Assembly (NCBI GenBank): GCA_050013075.1
Contig: JBEKFZ010000110.1
Span: 1-13,533, forward strand
Length of the DNA: 13,533 bases
Direction of reading: 5' to 3'
Source: JBEKIK01 sp050013075
GTDB taxonomy: Bacteria; Planctomycetota; Planctomycetia; Pirellulales; Thermoguttaceae
Under the pieces are notes generated by a model, which saw only the letters and a list, made by a program, of their open reading frames with translations, was not told the DNA's origin and searched no databases. The translations under genes were made by a program, and so were the position numbers. Within the stretch, counting starts at the first letter, position 1. Each line of letters starts with the position of its first letter. Positions 7,539 through 13,533 of this stretch are shown one piece after another.

Positions 7539-8720
7539 TCAGCGCGGTGCGTGCAGCGTCAGCAGGGCGATTTCGGGGACGCAGTTCCAGCGGAGCGGCT
7601 GTCTGCCCGAAATGCCGCGGGTGACATGGAGGATCGTGGGCGGGGCGTGGAACACGCCGTAATCGTATTTCACCCCGGATGCGCTGGGCAAAAAGACCGG
7701 TCCAAGAAGTGGAATGATGATTTGGCCCCCGTGCGTGTGGCCGCTGAGCATAAGATCGACGTCGTTGGTTCTGGCCCAATCGAGTTGATCCGGACTGTGT
7801 GAAAGGGCAATCCGCAATTGGCCGCAATCGGGCGTGCGCGGCGGGCAATTCTCCAGGTCGGCGGCCGGTGCGTACCAGGGCAACTCGTTGCCGGCAATAA
7901 TAACCGTCTGGCCGCGGATTTCGATCCGCATCCAACGGCCGCCCAAGTCGATCAGGCCACTGTCGGCCAGGGTTTTGCGGAGTGCGATTTCGTCGACATG
8001 CAGATCGTGATTGCCCAGGATAACGTAGACCCCGTAACGAGCGGTCAATTGCCCAAGGGTGTCGGGTATCCAGTTTATATACTCGGCTTTGTCGACCAGA
8101 TCGCCGGTGACGGCCGTCAAGTCGGGCTTTAATTCATTGGCGGCGCGGACTACCTCGCGAAAATACGCCTTGCCCACCATGCCGGTAAAGTGCAGATCGG
8201 ATATATGCAAGATGGTCAAGCCGTCCAGGGGCCTGGGAAGCCGGGGCACTTCCAGCGCCCGTTCGGTCAGCTCGAGGCGTAGAGATTCATTGCCCGGCAG
8301 ATGCACGGATATATGATGGGCGTGTTCTTCGGCAGTCATGGCGGCCGCGGCTGGAGCAATGGCCATGCTTCGCTGACGATGAAAGCGGAGTAATTCCGGC
8401 GGACGCCGTAAACATCGATAGCATATCCATCGAACGAATGTCGCGGCTCCGGCCGACCAGCAGGATACGACATAAAGAAAAAACGCCAACCATCCGGGTT
8501 GCAAGCTTGTTTGCCAATTGATTTGCTCCTGGATGTTCTTGCCGCCCGCAAACCACCACCATACCGCGAGAATGGGAGCAATTCCGATGAGGGCTGAACA
8601 AATAAGCGATAGGGCGAATACGATCCGCCGGGGAATGGCCGTGGAGTGCAGCCGATTTATTATCCCAATCCACAAGAAGACGTGACCCAGAATAGTTACT
8701 AGAAATAGGGCAAACTGCAT
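7539..8720 (-). CDS. Membrane-anchored metallophosphoesterase
   Basis: The protein has 393 residues. The N-terminal 105 residues hold about three hydrophobic membrane segments (roughly 3-21, 33-56 and 77-100). The catalytic calcineurin-like domain follows from about 165: SDLHF (174-178), GDLVD (206-210), GNHDLH (236-241), LSHSP (306-310) and SGHTHGG (326-332). All the bimetal ligands are present. The architecture matches YkuE/YaeI-like phosphoesterases, some of which act on lipid substrates. The real substrate here is unknown. The domain's position after an odd number of helices would put it outside or inside the membrane depending on the N-terminus, which was not resolved. The start is ATG 8718-8720, without a clear ribosome site. 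It is the only gene of its transcript visible here. Confidence 0.88.
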   Translation of the reverse strand: MQFALFLVTILGHVFLWIGIINRLHSTAIPRRIVFALSLICSALIGIAPILAVWWWFAGGKNIQEQINWQTSLQPGWLAFFLYVVSCWSAGAATFVRWICYRCLRRPPELLRFHRQRSMAIAPAAAAMTAEEHAHHISVHLPGNESLRLELTERALEVPRLPRPLDGLTILHISDLHFTGMVGKAYFREVVRAANELKPDLTAVTGDLVDKAEYINWIPDTLGQLTARYGVYVILGNHDLHVDEIALRKTLADSGLIDLGGRWMRIEIRGQTVIIAGNELPWYAPAADLENCPPRTPDCGQLRIALSHSPDQLDWARTNDVDLMLSGHTHGGQIIIPLLGPVFLPSASGVKYDYGVFHAPPTILHVTRGISGRQPLRWNCVPEIALLTLHAPR

Positions 8721-8731
8721 GGGGTGAACGA

Positions 8732-8759
8732 TAGATGGTTGATGGTTGGTGGTAGATGG
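8732..8759. repeat. Four-unit heptamer array (TAGATGG/TTGATGG/TTGGTGG/TAGATGG)
   Basis: Four consecutive seven-base units differ only at positions 2 and 4: TAGATGG, TTGATGG, TTGGTGG, TAGATGG. They start 11 bases upstream of the phosphoesterase ATG. A two-unit relative (GGGTTGG-TAGATGG) lies at 5646-5659, just behind the GIY-YIG-like gene. Confidence 0.65.
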
Positions 8760-8800
8760 AAAAAATTAGGGGATGATGAAAACACCACTATATTTCTTTA

Positions 8801-8815
8801 CCGGCTAACAGCAAG
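8801..8815. repeat. Decayed copy of the AAC-triloop hairpin
   Basis: CCGGCT-AAC-AGCAAG keeps the loop and the inner three pairs of the hairpin at 2631-2651 but has lost the outer pairs. It could be chance, because only about 12 bases match. Confidence 0.25.
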
Positions 8816-8835
8816 TTTTGATTTATTAATAACAT

Positions 8836-8866
8836 AAAAAAAGTTCCCAGGAAGCAAGTAGGGAAC
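8836..8866 (-). terminator. Intrinsic terminator of the XRE-ImmA operon
   Basis: On the minus strand GTTCCC (8866-8861), a 12-base loop and GGGAAC (8848-8843) are followed at once by seven T (8842-8836). It lies about 55 bases behind the stop of the metalloprotease gene, the right place and direction to end that transcript. Confidence 0.65.
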
Positions 8867-8919
8867 CAGTAGATATATTACAATCAACAACAGATTTTAT
8901 TAAGGAGTTTGCAAAATTA

Positions 8920-10092
8920 TTAATGACTGGGAAAATGAATTACATTTGGTATATTTTCATTTTCTATCTCAATCTTAAAATCATCATTTTCGAAAAAATC
9001 TTTTTTTAGTCCAACTAATTCCTCGATGTCAGATGGTGCAAGTGCGAGTTGAAATGGAAATTCCTCACGTAAAACAATGTTCTTTTCTATTAATAATTCG
9101 ATGCTCCTACGCACAAAGCGCGGTCGCTCAGCTTCTAACTGATCATCTAAGGGTTCATATTTTCGCCAGCCCCGTCGGCTATAATTAATCCACATATTTC
9201 GCTCTTCAGTCTCGGAAATTATATCAAGGTTAGACATCCTTTTAATCATAACTCCTATAGAGGCACGCCACTTTGTTTTAAGGGACCTCAAACTATCAAG
9301 CGATATTGAATGTAAATCCGAAGCAAATGTATTTTCAGGGAGTAAAAACGCTGAACTGAAGCGGTTGGCTTGATCTTCGATTAGAGAAAATATTTGCCTT
9401 GAATTTAAGAGAGTTCTAGATACGTTTCTATGAAGTATAAGATGACCCAACTCATGTGCAGCATCAAATCTAGAACGAACAGCAGAACCTTTTAATGAAT
9501 TCAATATTATATAAGGGATTCTATCATCAATATTCCATTCAGAAAAAGCATCCAATTTATCGGAAGAGAGTTCATGGCGCGCAAGTATTATGCCATTCTT
9601 TTCTAAAAGTAAAGAGATATTTCCAATCGGCGCATCATTAATTCCCCAATAATGACGTGTCTTTAATGCAATATCCTCAATATCTTGCTCTCGAATTTCA
9701 ATCGGCTTATCAATAGGAATTTCAAACTCTGGAATATTGACCTGCGGTAACTTAATGTATCGACGGATAAATGACACAATGTCTCTAAACCATCCATAAC
9801 GTTGCTGAGCCTTTATCCTCGCATTTTTCGTAGCAGAACTCATAGAGCGATAGAATATGATCCCTTCATCGTTAATGGATATTGGTCGAAGAAAATGATG
9901 GATAGGCAGATTGAGTTTATCACTGATCATCTTCATCATTACAGGAGAAGGTGACTGGTCACCTTTCTCATACTGTGTAATAGTTGCTCGGGATACACCA
10001 ATTTGTTCAGAGAGAAACGCAGCCGTAATGCCGCGCGCTTCACGTGCAGTCCGAAGCCGATCACCTTTGAACCCGGGGGTACCTGGTCGCAT
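8920..10092 (-). CDS. XRE helix-turn-helix protein fused to an ImmA/IrrE-type metallopeptidase
   Basis: The protein has 390 residues. Residues 11-67 are a Cro/CI-type helix-turn-helix (LRTAREARGITAAFLSEQIG, then VSRATITQYEKG). Residues 135-260 are a zinc-metallopeptidase domain: HELGH (213-217) with the third ligand Glu239 in IEDQANRFSSAFLLP. The tail 320-390 is a variable C-terminal region. In ICEBs1 ImmA cuts the repressor ImmR, and in Deinococcus IrrE cuts DdrO. Here DNA binding and protease are one polypeptide, as in many stress- or phage-linked regulators. It is co-transcribed with, and only 6 bases behind, the 222-residue protein. Base composition is far more A+T-rich than in the metabolic genes, which suggests horizontal transfer. 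Regulation of its own operon is likely but inferred. Confidence 0.88.
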   Translation of the reverse strand: MRPGTPGFKGDRLRTAREARGITAAFLSEQIGVSRATITQYEKGDQSPSPVMMKMISDKLNLPIHHFLRPISINDEGIIFYRSMSSATKNARIKAQQRYGWFRDIVSFIRRYIKLPQVNIPEFEIPIDKPIEIREQDIEDIALKTRHYWGINDAPIGNISLLLEKNGIILARHELSSDKLDAFSEWNIDDRIPYIILNSLKGSAVRSRFDAAHELGHLILHRNVSRTLLNSRQIFSLIEDQANRFSSAFLLPENTFASDLHSISLDSLRSLKTKWRASIGVMIKRMSNLDIISETEERNMWINYSRRGWRKYEPLDDQLEAERPRFVRRSIELLIEKNIVLREEFPFQLALAPSDIEELVGLKKDFFENDDFKIEIENENIPNVIHFPSH

Positions 10093-10098
10093 AATACT

Positions 10099-10767
10099 TT
10101 AAGTCCCAAATTCCTCTAATTCTGATGGGGATAGAAGTTCTGGCTCAAATTCCATTTCATTAGAAGAAATAGAAATCGGGAGATCAGCCTTCTTCTCATT
10201 AACTACCTCTGGAAATTCCACAAATAGATCAATTATTGATTTGAAGTACCCATCTAGATTGGGTTTTGGAAAACGTACTTGTGTAAAACCTGGGAAACGA
10301 GCGTTGTTTATTGATCTACCATGAATTATTATTCCATAAAGTAGAGAGTCGGAGGGTAAATCTTCTGGAGCTAATTCAGGTAAGAGATAAAGCTGATTGT
10401 GATCGCTGGCATAGCGATTTCGGAAAAATGATGAACGTACAATTTCATCTGGGTGCGGTACCGTACTTTGAGTTAGTGCAACATCTCCACTGCAAATTAC
10501 TTTTGTATGATACCAGAAACCTTTATTTTCAGATCGTATAGATTCTGCCTTAATCTGTTCAGGAAATGTTCTCGCAATGTCACGTATGCTCTTTTCAATT
10601 AATCCTCTTCGAAGAAAAGGCCTCACATTTGTTCGCTCTGGAAGATCAAATTCCTGGCATTGATCATCGGCCAATAAATAATTGGCAAAAATGGATCGTA
10701 ATACTCTTTCTAGAAAGGGCCTAGGCACGGCTGACCAAAACCGCTCAACTCTTTCGGAAACCAACAT
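10099..10767 (-). CDS. Unrecognised 222-residue protein, first gene of the XRE-ImmA operon
   Basis: No named family was recognised. The protein is soluble, with no signal peptide or membrane segment. The N-terminal 75 residues look helical (VERFWSAVPRPFLERVLRSIF). The centre (84-165) is beta-rich with aromatic residues: GFWYHTKVICSGDVALTQS, then FFRNRYASDHNQLYLLPE and YGIIIHGR. The C-terminal 30 residues are acidic (ELLSPSELEEFGT). AAGGAGAAAG is a good ribosome site, and a promoter lies about 60 bases upstream. The paired, 6-base-spaced arrangement with an XRE-ImmA protein suggests that the two act together. This gene could be the toxin or effector of a toxin-antitoxin or phage-response module, or a target of the protease. 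No catalytic motif was found to support a specific activity. Confidence 0.75.
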   Translation of the reverse strand: MLVSERVERFWSAVPRPFLERVLRSIFANYLLADDQCQEFDLPERTNVRPFLRRGLIEKSIRDIARTFPEQIKAESIRSENKGFWYHTKVICSGDVALTQSTVPHPDEIVRSSFFRNRYASDHNQLYLLPELAPEDLPSDSLLYGIIIHGRSINNARFPGFTQVRFPKPNLDGYFKSIIDLFVEFPEVVNEKKADLPISISSNEMEFEPELLSPSELEEFGT

Positions 10768-10833
10768 AGTCTTTCTCCTTCAATACTAGGGCTCCCAATT
10801 CACCATAAGCACATTTTATCTCTTGTATGTTAA

Positions 10834-10862
10834 GTTATAAGTAATATCCGCAACATTATCAA
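10834..10862 (-). promoter_or_regulatory. Promoter of the 222-residue protein/XRE-ImmA operon
   Basis: On the minus strand TTGATA (10862-10857), a 17-base spacer and TATAAC (10839-10834) give a good sigma70 match. Transcription would begin near 10827, leaving a leader of about 60 bases. The A/T-rich dyad TTACTTATAACTTAA over the -10 is imperfect but is a possible site for the operon's own helix-turn-helix protein. Confidence 0.5.
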
Positions 10863-11240
10863 TGGTAATTTTATTAATTTTTTCAAGATTTATGTCATTA
10901 CACCCGACTTTTGAGGCAAATTTATCCCTAAAACTTATAAAAAAAACAAAGCCTACCTATTAAGAAGGGGGGTATGCAAAGGAACAAGATTAAAAAATGA
11001 ATGATAAGGGGGAATGTAAATAAGATTTTGCTGGAAGAAGACGAGTTTTTTCGGGCAGATACATCCCAACTCTGCCCCTCTCCTCTCACCTCTAATCCCT
11101 AGAGCGCATTACACTTTAATGTAGCGGGTAAAATTGGGTTGCACGGGTATCTTGCCCGCGTTTTTCCGGCATTGGCAATATGCTAGTGCCACAAAAACGC
11201 TACACTCATCTGGAAAACCCTCTAGCCCCTTCTCTCGTGG
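10863..11240. other. Gene-free stretch with a heptamer array and a weak hairpin
   Basis: No credible gene was seen on either strand. The first half is A/T-rich. Bases 11075-11102 read CCCCTCT, CCTCTCA, CCTCTAA, TCCCTAG, a drifting seven-base period. CGGGTA-TCT-TGCCCG (11144-11158) is a short stem followed by five T at 11161-11165, a weak + strand terminator-like shape, although no + strand gene precedes it. It may instead mark the 3' end of the receiver gene. Confidence 0.4.
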
Positions 11241-12962
11241 CTATCCGTCGCAGGCTTGCTTTACGGGCTCGGGCGTTTTTAGGATCAGTTCCACGTTGCT
11301 TAGGAGTTGATCCAAGCGGAAGGGTTTGTAGAGTACGGCCTTCAGTCCGGCCTGCCGGGCCTTGACGATGGAGTGCTCGGGATCATAACCGAAGCCGGTC
11401 ATCAGCACCAGCGGCACGGGATCCATCATTTCCTTGAGCTTGAGCATGAATTCGTAGCCGTTCATGTCGGGCAGGCGGATGTCGCTTATGATCACGGCGT
11501 ATTCGTCGTCGATCATCATGCGGACCATGCTCAGGGCCTCCACGCCGTCGTGGGCGGTTTCGACCGAGCAGCCGTGGCGCTCCAGCAGGTTGTGCGCGGC
11601 GGTGCGGACGTTTTCGTCGGCATCGACCACTAAAATCCGCCGGCCGTGCAACAGTGCCCGTTGTTCGGTCTCCGTCACTTGGGGATGCGCTTGGGCGGGG
11701 GCCATTTTTTGGCCTATTTTTTGGATCACTTGCTTGATGTCGCGGGCGTTGCGCAAAATGCGCTGCAAGCGATCCACCACTTCCGGCTCGTGGCCGATGT
11801 AACGCTCCATGACGTTCACCGCGTCGTTGAGAATTTCATCGACTGGAAGGGCCACCGCGCTGTGGATGGCCTCGATACTTTCGGCGGCCGCGCCGAATTT
11901 TTCGGCCGCCAGAAGTTCCAGCGTATTCAGGGCCACGGCCACGTCGCGGCTGAAAATTTCCAGGAATTGCAGGTCGCTCTCGGTAAAGGCCCTGGCCTGG
12001 GGGCTTTCCACGTTGAAGGTGCCGATCACTTCGTCGTGCAAGACCAGCGGCACGGTAAGCGAACTTTTCGCGTCGCGCACGCCTTGCAGGTAGAGCGGAT
12101 CTTCGGCGGTGTCTTCGCAAAGATAACTCTTGCCCGTGGCCGCCACGAAACCGGTTACGCCGTTGTTTTGCGGCAAGGCATAGAGCACGCGGGCCGCGGC
12201 TTCAGGATCCATTCCCACCGCCAGCAACGGCTCGAGGCGATTGGTTTTGGGGTCCAGAAGGCGAATTTCGACCGCGTCGAAGTGCAATAGATCGCGCGTG
12301 AAGTGGAGGATATTCGATTTCAGCAACTCGATCCGTTCGGCGACGGCCATTTGGAACAACTCGTCGGGCGAGAGGTCGGCCAATTCCATGCCTGCCTGGT
12401 GTATGGCGGCCAGTTTTTGTTGCTGGTGGATTTCGTGAGTGACTTCGCGGATGGCAACGATTAGATGCCGGGCCGGCCCTTCCGCTTCGTCCAAGGGCAC
12501 GGCATGCATGTGATAATAGCGGTTATCGCCGCTGCGGAGCGTGGAACCGGTCGCCTGTCCGGTGGCAAGGGCCGTGTGGAAGGGACAGAAATCGGGCCCG
12601 AGAATCTCCGGACTTCCGAGTATGGAATAAAAGTTTTCGCCCACCACGTTATCGCGATGAGACCATTCTTTCAGACGGCTGTTGCTCCAAATGATGGTGT
12701 TGTCGCTGTCGAGCAACATTACCCCGTCGGGCATACCTTCCAGAATTTGTTCGTTTTGCAGTAATTTGCCGATCTCAAAGACTTGATGCACATATTCCGC
12801 TGCCACAAAAACGCCGTCGAAACTTTCCCGCCTCAGATGGGCAAGGGCTTGCATGAGGTCTTGGACCGCCAAAACCTCATGAGAATCAACCGCACCGGCG
12901 AGTAAATGCCGGGCATTCTCGGGAGAATCGCAAATCAGTAGTATTTTAGGCTTGGTTGTCAA
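11241..12962 (-). CDS. PAS-GAF-receiver signalling protein lacking a kinase ATPase domain
   Basis: The protein has 573 residues. Its order is a half receiver-like N-terminus (5-65, ILLICDSPENARHL then SFDGVFVAAE), a PAS domain (about 73-175), a GAF domain (about 207-350), a two-helix dimerisation-like segment (365-420), and a full receiver (442-563) with Asp447/Asp449, phosphoacceptor Asp494 in SDIRLPDMNG, Thr522 and Lys546. The C-terminal receiver should be phosphorylated by a separate histidine kinase. PAS and GAF probably sense a small ligand or redox state. No HATPase motif (N, G1, G2 boxes) exists between the helices and the receiver. There is no DNA-binding or enzymatic output domain, so it may pass the signal to a partner. 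The only standard start in frame is TTG 12960-12962, with a weak ribosome site. Confidence 0.88.
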   Translation of the reverse strand: MTTKPKILLICDSPENARHLLAGAVDSHEVLAVQDLMQALAHLRRESFDGVFVAAEYVHQVFEIGKLLQNEQILEGMPDGVMLLDSDNTIIWSNSRLKEWSHRDNVVGENFYSILGSPEILGPDFCPFHTALATGQATGSTLRSGDNRYYHMHAVPLDEAEGPARHLIVAIREVTHEIHQQQKLAAIHQAGMELADLSPDELFQMAVAERIELLKSNILHFTRDLLHFDAVEIRLLDPKTNRLEPLLAVGMDPEAAARVLYALPQNNGVTGFVAATGKSYLCEDTAEDPLYLQGVRDAKSSLTVPLVLHDEVIGTFNVESPQARAFTESDLQFLEIFSRDVAVALNTLELLAAEKFGAAAESIEAIHSAVALPVDEILNDAVNVMERYIGHEPEVVDRLQRILRNARDIKQVIQKIGQKMAPAQAHPQVTETEQRALLHGRRILVVDADENVRTAAHNLLERHGCSVETAHDGVEALSMVRMMIDDEYAVIISDIRLPDMNGYEFMLKLKEMMDPVPLVLMTGFGYDPEHSIVKARQAGLKAVLYKPFRLDQLLSNVELILKTPEPVKQACDG

Positions 12963-13202
12963 TCTGGAAGTGATCCTGAAAAATACTTTCGCGGCTCAGC
13001 CGGTAAACATTTTACACATGCAATTAAAATGCCTAAACATAAGATTGTTACCGGTGCAATGCCAAGCCGTCTGCGTTATATAAAACTTGTTTTTTTTATC
13101 TTACCCGTCATAACCCCTTTATAACATTATAGAAAAACTAATCATGGTAAACAACAGGAGAAAAATCAAAGATTTCCACTAAGCGGCAATCCAAGTATTA
13201 CT

Positions 13203-13245
13203 CCCCTCTCCGGGCACCGACCGAAGGTTGGTCGCGGGAGAGGGG
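13203..13245. repeat. Large imperfect palindrome CCCCTCTCC...GGAGAGGGG with inner stem
   Basis: The outer arms CCCCTCTCC (13203-13211) and GGAGAGGGG (13237-13245) are exact complements. An inner stem ACCGACC/GGTTGGT (13216-13222/13226-13232) has one G-T pair and a GAA loop. GCTGGGGGTGAGGGC follows. This 'CTCTCC...GGAGAGGGGCTGGGGGTGAGGG' pattern resembles an intergenic repeat found in many environmental bacterial genomes. No T-run follows. Confidence 0.55.
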
Positions 13246-13448
13246 CTGGGGGTGAGGGCCCCTTGCCTTGCAAAGTCCAAAGTTATTCTTAGACAGCCAC
13301 TAATTGGTAGCATCGGCCCGTAAAGGCCCTTAAATTAAGACTCGGTTTGCCAGAATTCCCAGTTTCCTCCTTTTGTTAATTCGATATCCGCCCTAAAGTC
13401 ATCACGTTTATCATGGTTTTATTGACGTTTGCATGGCAAATGAACCGA

Positions 13449-13467
13449 GGCCGTCCAACGGACGGCC
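13449..13467. repeat. GC-rich hairpin with AAC triloop (GGCCGTCC-AAC-GGACGGCC)
   Basis: Perfect 8-base arms with the same AAC loop as the two hairpins at 2629-2693 but a different stem sequence. The retained loop and rewritten stem suggest that structure rather than sequence is kept. Confidence 0.55.
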
Positions 13468-13533
13468 GGAAAATGAGGTGAAAAGGTTTATTTGCCGGGT
13501 CATTATCCAAGTAAACATCAAAAGGCTTTTCAT

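Larger units (their letters stand above)
12963..13533. other. Gene-free terminal stretch with hairpin repeats
   Basis: No convincing gene was found in 571 bases. It is A/T-rich up to 13200 and then holds the two hairpin elements listed separately. A 40-codon minus-strand frame touches the right edge (13411-13533), but it runs through a hairpin repeat and has no protein-like features within the window. The promoter of the receiver gene presumably lies in 12963-13150, but no confident -35/-10 pair was seen. Confidence 0.5.

Noticed and set aside
11646..12290. Plus-strand open frame of 214 codons opposite the receiver protein
   Set aside because: The opposite strand encodes clear GAF and linker sequence. 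The His/Gly-rich translation is typical of antisense shadows.
13360..13380. Strong AAAAGGAGGAAAC ribosome-site-like motif on the minus strand
   Set aside because: No ATG, GTG or TTG with an open frame follows at a useful distance.
13411..13533. Minus-strand open frame of 40 codons reaching the right edge
   Set aside because: It reads through the AAC hairpin and has no protein-like pattern, and its start coincides with the window edge, so it cannot be supported.

Overview
The window looks like chromosomal DNA of an uncultured or little-studied bacterium, most plausibly a planctomycete. The reasons are the gene families (pyrophosphate-type phosphofructokinase, multidomain PAS/GAF/receiver protein, many PIN toxin-antitoxin genes), weak or missing Shine-Dalgarno sites before several housekeeping genes, some TTG/GTG starts, and intergenic hairpin repeats. 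The assignment is an inference, because no rRNA or marker gene is present.

Layout. Bases 1-378 hold the tail of a transposase and a second unexplained open stretch. Bases 379-5021 (+ strand) hold a G+C-rich carbohydrate block: PPi-type 6-phosphofructokinase, a translationally coupled HAD phosphatase-like protein, 6-phosphogluconate dehydrogenase and a short-chain sugar(-acid) dehydrogenase. Bases 5124-7460 are an accessory patch: a diverged GIY-YIG-like protein, a toxin-first PIN toxin with a short overlapping partner (+), and, converging on it with 5 bases between, a VapB-VapC pair led by an orphan addiction-module antitoxin (-). A good -35/-10 promoter is visible for each PIN module. A membrane-anchored metallophosphoesterase follows (7539-8720, -). 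Bases 8920-10767 (-) are a clearly A+T-rich two-gene operon: an unrecognised 222-residue protein followed by a fused XRE helix-turn-helix/ImmA-type metalloprotease, with its own promoter and intrinsic terminator. The last gene (11241-12962, -) is a PAS-GAF-receiver protein that keeps a dimerisation-like helix pair but lacks a kinase ATPase domain. The final 570 bases hold repeats only.

How the parts relate. The first block serves central sugar metabolism: reversible PPi-driven glycolysis plus the oxidative pentose phosphate step. The middle is a toxin-antitoxin/defence-like island, probably acquired in pieces. The best candidate for an undescribed system is the 222-residue protein plus XRE-ImmA pair. 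At sequence level the window also carries two families of intergenic repeats: GC-rich hairpins with an AAC triloop, and short tandem arrays with a seven-base period that recur at gene borders with a different seven-base unit each time.
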